From: Streptococcus sanguinis
GTDB taxonomy: Bacteria > Bacillota > Bacilli > Lactobacillales > Streptococcaceae
Assembly: GCF_003943655.1 (NCBI RefSeq)
Contig: NZ_RJMM01000016.1
Location: 1-42,403 of the forward strand
Reading direction: 5' to 3'
DNA: 42,403 nucleotides
Shown: piece after piece, positions 34,651 to 41,233 of the stretch
How the letters are laid out: every line of letters starts with the position of its first letter
Numbering within the stretch: position 1 is the stretch's first letter
Program-made: the position numbers and the translations under genes
The notes under the pieces: generated by a model
The model's input: only the letters and a program-made list of their open reading frames with translations
What the model was told of the DNA's origin: nothing
Database searches by the model: none

Positions 34651-36000
34651 CTACCTCGCTAACAGATCGTAAATCTGCGTGATATTTTGCAGCAGAGTGG
34701 TAACGATAATCTTATCTCCGACTTGCAGGTCGTCATCACCGGTAGGGAAGATGGCTTTGCCTTGACGGATAATGGCCGCAATCAGGACATCTTTCTTCAG
34801 ATGAAGCTGAGACAGAGGAGTACCAGTCATCTTGTTTTCTTCCTTGATTTGGAATTGCAGGGTTTCAATTTGGCCATTGGCTACATGGTGCAGAGCTTCT
34901 AGGTTAGAGAATTGAGCATTGTAGCGACCGCGGATAAAGTGCATAATGGTATCAACAGCGATACCTTTAGGTGTCACGATGCTGGCAAAATCTTGATTAT
35001 CAATGATTTCCAACAAACTAGTCCGGTTAATCTTGGTGATGTTTTTCTGTACACCTAGATTATTAAGGAACATGGAAGTGATGATATTTTCCTCATCCAC
35101 ACCAGTCAGGGTAGCGATGGCATCAAAGTTATTGGCGCGTTCCTCCAGCAGGATGTCCTTGGCAGTACCATCTCCATGGACGACATAGAGATCAGGAAAT
35201 TCCTGACTGAAAAAGTTTGCCCGCTCGCGATTGGATTCAATGATTTTAAGCTCAATTTTACTGTTTTTGAGAATATTGAGCAGGTAATAAGCGATCTTGC
35301 CAGCCCCGATAATCATCAGGCTCTTAACAACCCGTGGACGCACCAGATTGTGGAATTGAACGATGTCTAGGCGGTTACCTGTTACATAGATCTTGTCTCC
35401 GGCCTCTAGAGTGAAGTCGCCATCAGGGATCTCCAAGTGCCCTTTTCTCTCAATAGCACAGATAATGATATTTCCAAATTTCTTACGGAACTGGGAAATA
35501 TTCATCTGGCAGAGATTGCTGTCTTCCTTGAGTTTGAACTCCATCAGTGCCACCCGGCCATTGGCAAAATGCTCTACTGACAGAGCATTAGGGAAGTCAA
35601 TGTTATTAGCAATATAGCGAGCAGTTAGGAGCTCAGGATTGACCACCAACGAGAAGCCCAGGATGTTCTTCTCCTTAAAGTAAGGGTTGGAATACTCAGG
35701 ATTGCGCACTCGGACGATAGTTTCCTTAGCCCCCATCCGCTTGGCTAGGACAGCTGAAACCATGTTGACCTCATCATGCTCGGTCATAGAGATGAAAATG
35801 TCACAGTGCCCAACATCTGCCTGTTCTAGGATTTTAAAGTTAGCACCATTGCCAGAAATACCGATAATATCATAGCGTTTGGTAATCTGGTTGAGAACAG
35901 CCTCATCCTGCTCAATCAGGATAACATCATGTTTTTCAGCCACTAAGGAGCGACAGAGGGCCGTTCCGACCTTCCCGCCGCCAACAACGATAATTTTCAT
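34651..36000 (-). CDS. trkA: potassium uptake regulatory subunit TrkA
   Basis: TrkA is the cytosolic NAD(H)/ATP-binding gate of TrkH. From the ATG at 36000-35998 the protein has 449 residues in two repeats of RCK_N plus RCK_C: the first Rossmann motif is MKIIVVGGGKVGTAL (1-15), the second IIGAGKIAYYLLNIL (about 228-242). An in-frame TTG at 36018 lies inside the ribosome binding site (GGAGGA, complement of 36011-36016) and is rejected. Two-half TrkA (about 450) distinguishes it from single-half KtrA (about 220). RCK_C domains are known c-di-AMP targets in related transporters, which would connect it to cbpB. Confidence 0.95.
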   Translation of the reverse strand: MKIIVVGGGKVGTALCRSLVAEKHDVILIEQDEAVLNQITKRYDIIGISGNGANFKILEQADVGHCDIFISMTEHDEVNMVSAVLAKRMGAKETIVRVRNPEYSNPYFKEKNILGFSLVVNPELLTARYIANNIDFPNALSVEHFANGRVALMEFKLKEDSNLCQMNISQFRKKFGNIIICAIERKGHLEIPDGDFTLEAGDKIYVTGNRLDIVQFHNLVRPRVVKSLMIIGAGKIAYYLLNILKNSKIELKIIESNRERANFFSQEFPDLYVVHGDGTAKDILLEERANNFDAIATLTGVDEENIITSMFLNNLGVQKNITKINRTSLLEIIDNQDFASIVTPKGIAVDTIMHFIRGRYNAQFSNLEALHHVANGQIETLQFQIKEENKMTGTPLSQLHLKKDVLIAAIIRQGKAIFPTGDDDLQVGDKIIVTTLLQNITQIYDLLAR

Positions 36001-36084
36001 AAGTTTAGATTCCTCCAAAGTATGTATCTATCATACTCTTTTTTCATTTAAATTTCATCTATATAATACAGAATAGTCTAGTTA

Positions 36085-36113
36085 TTTATAGAATTCCGAA
36101 TATTTTTTTACAA
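36085..36113 (-). promoter_or_regulatory. promoter of trkA-trkH
   Basis: On the minus strand TTGTAA (36113-36108) and TATAAA (36090-36085) are 17 bases apart, leaving a leader of about 80 bases to the trkA ATG. Confidence 0.65.
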
Positions 36114-36170
36114 AAATGGTATCTTCCTATGAAAATTTTAAAAAAACTAGAATTTTTTGAGCCGTTTTTA

Positions 36171-36198
36171 TTGACTTGTAGGCTGAAAGTGTTATACT
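36171..36198 (+). promoter_or_regulatory. promoter of the trmL leader RNA
   Basis: TTGACT (36171-36176) and TATACT (36193-36198) are 16 bases apart. The predicted start of transcription is near 36205. Confidence 0.85.
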
Positions 36199-36204
36199 AA
36201 ATGA

Positions 36205-36306
36205 GTACCTTCATTGGTTTACCTCAAACCTGTTGTGATGTAAGTTAATGAAGCCTTAACCACGCTGTTTGCTGAGCTTGACTCCGGGCAGTGTGGCTAT
36301 TTTTTT
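36205..36306 (+). ncRNA. structured leader or small RNA of unknown class
   Basis: The predicted transcript is about 100 bases and non-coding. CTTCATT (36209-36215) pairs with AATGAAG (36247-36253), enclosing a second hairpin GGTTT/AAACC (36216-36220 with 36226-36230) directly stacked on it. A 16-base single-stranded stretch follows, and TTAC (36219-36222) could also pair with GTAA (36240-36243) as an alternative fold. It ends in an intrinsic terminator. No second promoter is visible before trmL, so it could be an attenuating leader or riboswitch of trmL, or a free small RNA. I cannot assign it to T-box, preQ1, THF, purine or pyrR types. Confidence 0.6.
36260..36306 (+). terminator. terminator of the trmL leader RNA
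   Basis: CCACGCTG (36260-36267) pairs with CAGTGTGG (36289-36296) with one G-U pair over a 21-base loop, followed by CTATTTTTTT. Confidence 0.88.
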
Positions 36307-36340
36307 ATCTAAAGAAAAATACTAGGAAAATATTCTTATT

Positions 36341-36844
36341 ATGAAAAATCATATCGTTCTTTTTGAGCCTCAGATTCCGCAGAATACCGGCAATATCGCC
36401 CGTACTTGCGCTGCGTCTAATTCACCGCTTCACATCATCAAGCCCATGGGTTTTCCCATTGATGACCGCAAGATGAAACGGGCGGGGCTGGACTATTGGG
36501 ATAAGCTAGACATCACCTACTATGACAGTTTAGACGATTTTATGGAGCAGATGGATGGCCGACTTTATCTGATTTCTAAGTTTGCAGAGAAGGTCTATTC
36601 TGAGGAAAACTTTTCAGCAGAAGGTTCGCACTATTTTATGTTTGGTCGTGAGGACAAGGGACTGCCAGAGGAATTTATGCGTCGTCATCCAGAAAAGGCT
36701 TTGCGTATTCCCATGAACGACCAGCATGTCCGCAGCCTCAACGTTTCAAACACAGTCTGTATGATTGTCTATGAAGCCCTGCGTCAGCAAAATTTTGCTG
36801 GCTTAGATTTGGTACATGAGTATGAAGCGGACAAGCTGAAGTAG
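36341..36844 (+). CDS. trmL: tRNA (cytidine(34)-2'-O)-methyltransferase
   Basis: TrmL methylates the ribose of wobble C34 or cmnm5U34 in leucine tRNAs. The 167-residue SPOUT protein has [12 protein letters not shown] (about 14-25), [13 protein letters not shown] (about 101-113) and [25 protein letters not shown] forming the SAM-binding knot. No extra substrate domain is present, which separates it from the larger SPOUT enzyme at 23696. The ribosome binding site is weak (AGGAAA, about 11 bases before the ATG). It lies behind a terminator-bearing leader, so attenuation is possible. Confidence 0.95.
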   Translation: MKNHIVLFEPQIPQNTGNIARTCAASNSPLHIIKPMGFPIDDRKMKRAGLDYWDKLDITYYDSLDDFMEQMDGRLYLISKFAEKVYSEENFSAEGSHYFMFGREDKGLPEEFMRRHPEKALRIPMNDQHVRSLNVSNTVCMIVYEALRQQNFAGLDLVHEYEADKLK

Positions 36845-36927
36845 CGGAATGAATGCATCTAAGCAGTAAATTTTCCTAAGAGATAGAATACTATTGTTGA
36901 AACATTATTAATTACATCAATCAAATT

Positions 36928-36950
36928 GCTTGCTCTGGCAGGCTTTTTTT
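36928..36950 (+). terminator. terminator of trmL overlapping the ribU promoter
   Basis: GCTTGC (36928-36933) pairs with GCAGGC (36938-36943) around TCTG with one T-G pair, followed by T7. The left arm contains most of the -35 of the next promoter. Confidence 0.7.
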
Positions 36951-36958
36951 GTTATGAT
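36930..36958 (+). promoter_or_regulatory. promoter of the ribU transcript
   Basis: TTGCTC (36930-36935) and the extended -10 TGTTATGAT (TATGAT at 36953-36958) are 17 bases apart, just before the riboswitch. Confidence 0.7.
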
Positions 36959-36965
36959 AATGATG

Positions 36966-37110
36966 TCTTCAGGGCTGGGTGAGATTCCCGACCGGCGGTA
37001 ACTTTTGGCTTGGAAAATGTTTTTTCCTCAATGCCAAATCAAGTCCGCGAGCGCAAGCTGATGTGGTGAGATTCCACAACCGACAGTATAGTCTGGATGG
37101 GAGAAGACGA
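36966..37110 (+). promoter_or_regulatory. FMN riboswitch (RFN element)
   Basis: The aptamer's conserved pieces occur in order: TCTTCAGGGCTGGGTGA at the 5' side, GATTCCCGACCGGCGGTA, GTCCGCGAGCGC, GATGTGGTGAGATTCCA, ACCGACAGTATAGTC and the closing GGATGGGAGAAGACGA. These are the invariant parts of the FMN aptamer. The gene downstream is a riboflavin importer, which fits FMN repression. Confidence 0.98.
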
Positions 37111-37210
37111 GAGGCAGTGAAGCAATCTTGCCGTTTAATCTTTATTTAAGGGCGGAGCCTTATACTAAATAATCATTAGCTGACAAGCTTTTTTCAGTGG
37201 CCTTTCCGGC

Positions 37211-37236
37211 TTCTCTAATTTTTATAAATTGGAGGA
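37211..37236 (+). promoter_or_regulatory. possible SD-sequestering hairpin of ribU
   Basis: TTCTCTAATTT (37211-37221) can pair with AAATTGGAGGA (37226-37236) over the loop TTAT, with two G-U pairs, burying the GGAGG of ribU. No good terminator is visible between the aptamer and the gene, so control of translation is plausible. Confidence 0.5.
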
Positions 37237-37243
37237 ACCTGTG

Positions 37244-37801
37244 ATGACAAATACTCGTAAGTTGGCGATTGTAGCAGTTTTATCTGCTCTATCATTTCTA
37301 CTCATGCTTTATGAGATTCCCTTGATAACCGAGTTTCTAAAGTTGGATTTTTCAATTATTCCGATTTTACTGGCTTTGGTGGTCTTGGATTTCAAAAGCT
37401 CTCTGGCAGTGCTCTTGATTCGCTCTGTCTTAAAGCTAGCTTTGAATAATCATGGTATAGACACTCTTATCGGTCTCCCCATGAATATATTGGCAGTAGC
37501 TGTATTTGTTTCTGCTTTTGCACTCTTATGGAAAAAAAGGAAAAACTTGTCTGACTATGTGAAGGCTTCTCTGGTAGCAACACTTGGTCTAACTGTCACT
37601 ATGATCGTTTTAAATGTCATTTATGCAGTTCCTCTCTTTGCGAGATTTGCTGGTTTTGATATTTATAAAACATATGGCCTATCCAAGTATCTGCTGACTA
37701 TGATTGTCCCTTTTAACCTATTAGAAGGAGTGATTTGGGCTATCGTCTTTTGGCTAATTTACACGCTCTTGCAGCCCGTCCTAAAACGCTATGAAAAATA
37801 A
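37244..37801 (+). CDS. ribU: riboflavin transporter RibU (ECF S component)
   Basis: RibU binds riboflavin and works with the shared EcfA-EcfA'-EcfT energy module, which is not in this window. From ATG 37244, seven bases after GGAGGA, the protein has 185 residues and about six membrane segments. The N-terminal block TRKLAIVAVLSALSFLLMLYEIPLI is typical of S components, with LKLDFSIIPILLALVVLDFKSSLAVLLIRSVLKL-type region after it. The FMN riboswitch strongly supports the substrate. The in-frame TTG at 37229 lies over the ribosome binding site and is rejected. It overlaps the PAP2 gene by 11 bases. Confidence 0.96.
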   Translation: MTNTRKLAIVAVLSALSFLLMLYEIPLITEFLKLDFSIIPILLALVVLDFKSSLAVLLIRSVLKLALNNHGIDTLIGLPMNILAVAVFVSAFALLWKKRKNLSDYVKASLVATLGLTVTMIVLNVIYAVPLFARFAGFDIYKTYGLSKYLLTMIVPFNLLEGVIWAIVFWLIYTLLQPVLKRYEK

Positions 37802-38441
37802 ACAATCTTATCTAACAAAGGGCTCTTTTGCCCTTTTACTTTTCGTCATACTAGGCTACATGGTCAAGTTTTATCCTGAGCAACTGACCAGCTTTGACAC
37901 CCCGATTCAGACCTGGCTGCGGGGAGACTTGCCTGCAGCTTTGACGACATTTTTCAAACTAGTGACCAGTGTGATTGATCCGATGGGGATTATCATCTGG
38001 GTTTCAGCTCTTGTCCTGTTTTTCCTTTATAAAAAATGGAAGCTGGAAGCTGCCTTGCTAGCGGGAAATCTGGTCTTACATGGGATTTTGATTAAGATGA
38101 TTAAACTCGTTTACCACAGAAGCCGACCGAGTCTTTCGCATTTGGTCGAAGAGGGCGGTTACTCTTTCCCGAGCGGACATTCCATGGCGACAGCCATTGT
38201 TCTTGGGACCTTGATTATTATCGCTCAGCAACGGATTCAAAACCAAAAAATCAAGCGCTTGGTACAAGGCCTGCTTCTGGTCTATATCTTCACTGTTATG
38301 GCCTCCAGAGTCTATCTGGGCGTGCACTATCCGACAGATGTTATCGGAGGGGCCTTGATGGGCTTTGCCATTCTCAATATCGAATTTCCCTTTTATGACA
38401 AGCTGCGTTTTCAGTGGCGTTTCAAGGGAAAGCAGAAATAA
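37791..38441 (+). CDS. PAP2-family membrane phosphatase
   Basis: This 216-residue membrane protein has the three-part lipid phosphatase signature: KLVYHRSRP (about 104-112), SFPSGHSMA (about 124-132) and SRVYLGVHYPTDV (about 171-183), with hydrophobic helices between. Candidates for its substrate are undecaprenyl pyrophosphate and phosphatidic or phosphatidylglycerol phosphate. Sequence alone does not decide. It is translated from the end of ribU and so falls under the FMN riboswitch, with no obvious link to flavin metabolism. Confidence 0.93.
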   Translation: MKNKQSYLTKGSFALLLFVILGYMVKFYPEQLTSFDTPIQTWLRGDLPAALTTFFKLVTSVIDPMGIIIWVSALVLFFLYKKWKLEAALLAGNLVLHGILIKMIKLVYHRSRPSLSHLVEEGGYSFPSGHSMATAIVLGTLIIIAQQRIQNQKIKRLVQGLLLVYIFTVMASRVYLGVHYPTDVIGGALMGFAILNIEFPFYDKLRFQWRFKGKQK

Positions 38442-38452
38442 ATATAGATACG

Positions 38453-38478
38453 AAAGGTTGGCTTTGCTGGCCTTTTTG
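38453..38478 (+). terminator. terminator of ribU-PAP2
   Basis: AAAGGTTGGC (38453-38462) pairs with GCTGGCCTTT with several G-U pairs, followed by a short T run. Confidence 0.75.
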
Positions 38479-38480
38479 TC

Positions 38481-38509
38481 TTGACAAAGAAAATCCCTTT
38501 CTTTAAGAT
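38481..38509 (+). promoter_or_regulatory. promoter of the MGMT-family gene
   Basis: A consensus TTGACA (38481-38486) and TAAGAT (38504-38509) are 17 bases apart. AGGAGG follows at 38527-38532, before the ATG at 38537. Confidence 0.82.
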
Positions 38510-38536
38510 AGGAACAAACAAGATTAGGAGGTCAGA

Positions 38537-38845
38537 ATGTCCAATTTGAATCAAGAACTCATTGATGCTATTTTGGCATTAGTAGATACCATTCCCTCTG
38601 GGCGCGTGGCAACCTATGGCCAGATTGCCCGTTTGATTGGTCGGCCTAAAAACGCTCGCTTGGTGGGAAAGGTTCTCAGTCAATCGGAACTTTATGTCGG
38701 CAAGCATCCTTGCCATCGGGTGGTCAATGCTGCAGGGCGTCTCGCACCTGGCTGGGAAGACCAGAGGCACTTGCTCTGGGCTGAAGGAGTGGACTTGAAG
38801 GCTAATGGTTGTGTGGATTTGAAAGTCTATTTGTGGGAACGGTGA
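38537..38845 (+). CDS. MGMT/ATL-family protein, single domain
   Basis: This 102-residue protein is only the C-terminal DNA-binding domain of O6-alkylguanine-DNA alkyltransferases. VATYGQIARLIGRPKNARLVGKVLSQ contains the helix-turn-helix with the arginine finger (R41), and HPCHRVVN carries the alkyl-acceptor C59. The last part, GWEDQRHLLWAEGVDL, resembles alkyltransferase-like (ATL) proteins, which normally have tryptophan instead of this cysteine. It may be a minimal active alkyltransferase or a damage-recognition protein. It has its own promoter and terminator. Confidence 0.88.
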   Translation: MSNLNQELIDAILALVDTIPSGRVATYGQIARLIGRPKNARLVGKVLSQSELYVGKHPCHRVVNAAGRLAPGWEDQRHLLWAEGVDLKANGCVDLKVYLWER

Positions 38846-38854
38846 TTTCCTTCT

Positions 38855-38878
38855 TTCCCTGTGAAAGAGGGAATTTTT
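38855..38878 (+). terminator. terminator of the MGMT-family gene
   Basis: TTCCCT (38855-38860) pairs exactly with AGGGAA (38868-38873) over a 7-base loop, followed by T5. Confidence 0.75.
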
Positions 38879-38906
38879 GTTTCTCAGGTCTTTTTTGTGG
38901 TAGAAT
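38877..38906 (+). promoter_or_regulatory. mnmL promoter, placed for a leaderless mRNA
   Basis: TTGTTT (38877-38882) and TGGTAGAAT (TAGAAT at 38901-38906) are 18 bases apart. The ATG at 38914 starts eight bases after the end of the -10, where transcription itself should begin. Confidence 0.65.
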
Positions 38907-38913
38907 GAAAGGT

Positions 38914-39852
38914 ATGAAATCTTACAATGCTTTGAATGATTATTATCGAAAACTTTTTGGAGAAAAGACTTTTAAGGTGCCCATCGATGCGGGCTTTGAC
39001 TGTCCCAATCGGGATGGGACGGTAGCGCATGGAGGCTGCACTTTCTGTACCGTTTCGGGTTCAGGCGATGCCATTGTGGCGCCGGATGCGCCCATTCGGG
39101 AGCAATTCTATAAGGAAATTGACTTCATGCACCGTAAGTGGCCAGATGTTCGCAAGTATCTGGTCTATTTCCAGAACTTCACCAATACGCATGAGAAGCT
39201 AGAAGTTATCCGTGAGCGCTATGAGCAAGCTATAAATGAGCCTGGTGTTGTGGGACTTAACATCGGTACTCGGCCGGACTGTTTGCCTGATGAGACCATT
39301 GCCTACTTGGCTGACCTGTCTGAGCGCATGCATGTGACTGTAGAGCTGGGGCTTCAGACTACCTATGAGGAGACTTCAGATTTGATTAATCGTGCCCATT
39401 CTTATGATCTTTATGTAGAGACGGTCCAGCGAGTCCGTAGACTGGCTCCCAAGGCGGAGATTGTCTCTCACTTGATCAATGGCCTGCCGGGTGAGACCCA
39501 TGACATGATGTTGGAGAATGTCCGCCGCTGTGTGACGGATAATGACATTCAGGGGATTAAGCTCCACTTGCTTCACTTGATGACTAATACCCGTATGCAG
39601 CGGGATTATCATGAGGGGCGGCTGCAGCTGCTCAGTCAGGAGGAGTATGTCTCCATCATCTGCGACCAGCTGGAGATTATCCCCGAGCATATCGTCATCC
39701 ACCGTATCACGGGCGATGCTCCGCGAGACATGCTGATTGGCCCTATGTGGAGCCTTAATAAATGGGAAGTTCTCAATGCCATTGAAGCAGAAATGCGTCG
39801 TCGTGGCAGCAAACAAGGCTGTAAAGCAAAGGAGCAGAAATTCGTATGTTAA
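38914..39852 (+). CDS. mnmL: radical SAM protein MnmL (YtqA-type, TIGR01212)
   Basis: The 312-residue protein starts MKSYNALNDYYRKLFGEKTFKV. The iron-sulfur cluster cysteines are C30, C42 and C45 in the family pattern FDCPNRDGT and GGCTFC. LNIGTRPDCLP and VELGLQTTYEETSDLINR are further radical SAM barrel motifs. The B. subtilis homologue YtqA has been named MnmL and acts with MnmM in making mnm5s2U at the tRNA wobble position. In-frame codons before 38914 run through the promoter and the upstream terminator and are rejected. It overlaps mnmM by seven bases. Confidence 0.9.
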   Translation: MKSYNALNDYYRKLFGEKTFKVPIDAGFDCPNRDGTVAHGGCTFCTVSGSGDAIVAPDAPIREQFYKEIDFMHRKWPDVRKYLVYFQNFTNTHEKLEVIRERYEQAINEPGVVGLNIGTRPDCLPDETIAYLADLSERMHVTVELGLQTTYEETSDLINRAHSYDLYVETVQRVRRLAPKAEIVSHLINGLPGETHDMMLENVRRCVTDNDIQGIKLHLLHLMTNTRMQRDYHEGRLQLLSQEEYVSIICDQLEIIPEHIVIHRITGDAPRDMLIGPMWSLNKWEVLNAIEAEMRRRGSKQGCKAKEQKFVC

Positions 39853-40397
39853 GACCTTTACAGATGGCCCATTCCTTTTTGGCAGAAGTGGTGACCAAGG
39901 AAGATACTGTTGTGGACGCTACCATGGGCAACGGACATGACACTCTCTTTCTGGCTAAGTTGGCCAAGCAAGTCTATGCTTTTGACATTCAGGAGCAGGC
40001 TGTGGAAAAGACCCGCCAGCGCTTGGCAGAAGCTGGCTTGGACAATGCCCAGCTAATCTTGGCTGGCCATGAGACCCTGGACCAATACACAGACCATTTC
40101 AAGGCAGCGATTTTTAATCTTGGCTACCTGCCTTCGGCGGACAAGTCAGTCATTACCCGACCGAATACGACGCTGGAAGCTTTGGAAAAGGTCTGCCGAG
40201 GCTTGCAAAAAGGCGGCCGTGCAGCTATCATGATTTACTACGGGCATGAAGGTGGCGAAGTTGAAAAAGATGCGGTGCTAGACTTCGTCAGTCAGCTGCC
40301 TCAGCAAGACTTCACCGTTGCCCTCTACAAGACCATCAATCAGATTAACAATCCGCCTTTCTTGGTCATGATTGAGAAATTGAGAGAAGGAACTTGA
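39846..40397 (+). CDS. mnmM: tRNA 5-aminomethyl-2-thiouridine methyltransferase MnmM (YtqB)
   Basis: This 183-residue class I SAM-dependent methyltransferase converts nm5s2U34 to mnm5s2U34, replacing MnmC in Gram-positive bacteria. SAM motif I is VDATMGNGHDTLFLA (about 22-36), the acidic ribose binder is in YAFDIQEQAV (about 44-53), and NLGYLP (about 91-96) stands at the usual catalytic position. The tail NQINNPPFLVMIEKL is typical of YtqB. It starts inside mnmL, so the two steps are co-produced. The naming follows recent work on the Bacillus pair. Confidence 0.9.
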   Translation: MLRPLQMAHSFLAEVVTKEDTVVDATMGNGHDTLFLAKLAKQVYAFDIQEQAVEKTRQRLAEAGLDNAQLILAGHETLDQYTDHFKAAIFNLGYLPSADKSVITRPNTTLEALEKVCRGLQKGGRAAIMIYYGHEGGEVEKDAVLDFVSQLPQQDFTVALYKTINQINNPPFLVMIEKLREGT

Positions 40398-40402
40398 GAT
40401 AC

Positions 40403-40464
40403 AATAAGGATACAGAGAGAAAAGCCAGACAATAGGAGCTTTCAGTACTGTATCCTTATTTTTT
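40403..40464 (+). terminator. terminator of mnmL-mnmM
   Basis: ATAAGGATACAG (40404-40415) pairs perfectly with CTGTATCCTTAT (40448-40459), with an additional A-T at the base, followed by T5. The 32-base loop holds a small AAAGC/GCTTT hairpin. Confidence 0.85.
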
Positions 40465-40527
40465 AAATTGTGAAAATCGAATAATTAGCTCTAAATGAAG
40501 AGAATTAAGGTGTGTGTAAATTTAAAA

Positions 40528-40558
40528 TCTTATATTTTCTTACATAGAAGATATAAGA
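40528..40558. promoter_or_regulatory. 13-bp inverted repeat, probable operator of the TetR gene
   Basis: TCTTATATTTTCT (40528-40540) and AGAAGATATAAGA (40546-40558) form a near-perfect inverted repeat with one G-T position and a 5-base centre. It ends three bases before the TTGACA of the next promoter. No T run follows, so it is better read as a repressor site than a terminator. Confidence 0.65.
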
Positions 40559-40561
40559 CTT

Positions 40562-40588
40562 TTGACATTTTTCATTTTATATGATAAT
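40562..40588 (+). promoter_or_regulatory. promoter of the TetR-ABC module
   Basis: TTGACA (40562-40567) and GATAAT (40583-40588) are 15 bases apart, a short spacing that suggests a weak or regulated promoter. TAGGAGGAAG precedes the ATG at 40637. Confidence 0.6.
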
Positions 40589-40636
40589 CTATGACTGTAA
40601 AATCAAAAAACGTCACAGAATTTTTAGGAGGAAGTT

Positions 40637-41233
40637 ATGGCTACTGCTTTTACTGCTGAAGAGAAAGAAGTAATTAGAAAAAAATTACATAAAGTTGCAA
40701 AGGAATGCCTTCAAAGATATGGGGTTAAGAAAACCACAGTTGACCAGATGGCAGTAATGGTAGATATTTCCAAAGGTTCTTTTTATAATTTTTATTCCTC
40801 AAAAGAAATGTTATTTTTTGCGGTCTTAGAAGAATATCAAATAGATGTTATGGATCGCCTGACAGAACAATTAGATATGGAAGCCAAGATAGATACAAAT
40901 CGTCTGGTACAGTTACTTTATGATTTTTATCAAGATTTTCGCTATTCATTTATGTATACCATATTTAAAAATCATGAAATGGAATTACTCGTAAGAAAAT
41001 TGCCAAAAGAGGCGATAACAAATCATCATCTGATAGATGATAGGATGGTTAAAAAAATTGTATCCCGAATCAATATTAGAGAAAATGTATCGGTAGAAAT
41101 CGTCTCTGCTTTATTTAGAACGATTGCTATGACTATATTACACATCGAGGAAATCGGTGAAGAACAATTTGATACTACATTGAAGTTAGTCATACAAGGA
41201 ATTGTTGTGCAAATTACTAAGGAGGATAGGTAA
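40637..41233 (+). CDS. TetR/AcrR-family transcriptional regulator
   Basis: This 198-residue protein has an N-terminal helix-turn-helix of TetR type (about 12-60): LHKVAKECLQRYGVKKTTVDQMA followed by VDISKGSFYNFYSSKEMLF. The ligand-binding helical domain is divergent, as usual. It probably represses its own operon through the inverted repeat upstream, by analogy with TetR regulators of transporters. Its codon and base use is clearly more AT-rich than in the preceding genes. Its stop overlaps the ABC start (TAATG), so regulator and transporter are coupled. Confidence 0.92.
   Translation: MATAFTAEEKEVIRKKLHKVAKECLQRYGVKKTTVDQMAVMVDISKGSFYNFYSSKEMLFFAVLEEYQIDVMDRLTEQLDMEAKIDTNRLVQLLYDFYQDFRYSFMYTIFKNHEMELLVRKLPKEAITNHHLIDDRMVKKIVSRINIRENVSVEIVSALFRTIAMTILHIEEIGEEQFDTTLKLVIQGIVVQITKEDR

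Larger units (their letters stand above)
36001..36340. other. divergent intergenic region trkA / trmL
   Basis: This 340-base spacer holds the trkA leader and promoter on the minus strand. It also holds a good plus-strand promoter, a structured RNA with a strong terminator, and a 34-base A-rich gap before trmL. Confidence 0.85.

Noticed and set aside
36205..36306. CiaR-controlled small RNA, T-box or preQ1-type leader
   Set aside because: No TTTAAG-N5-TTTAAG repeat at the promoter, no T-box bulge sequence, and no match by eye to preQ1 consensus segments. Left as an unclassified RNA.
38809..38913. Longer N-terminus for MnmL starting inside the MGMT gene
   Set aside because: The extension would be translated through a terminator and a promoter and is unlike the family's N-terminus, which begins MKSYN.
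39376..39816. 146-codon minus-strand frame over mnmL
   Set aside because: Antisense to a conserved radical SAM barrel, with no translation signals.
40403..40464. Small RNA gene in the mnmM 3' region
   Set aside because: The perfect 12-bp stem with a T tail is adequately explained as the mnmL-mnmM terminator, and no promoter lies between mnmM and the stem.
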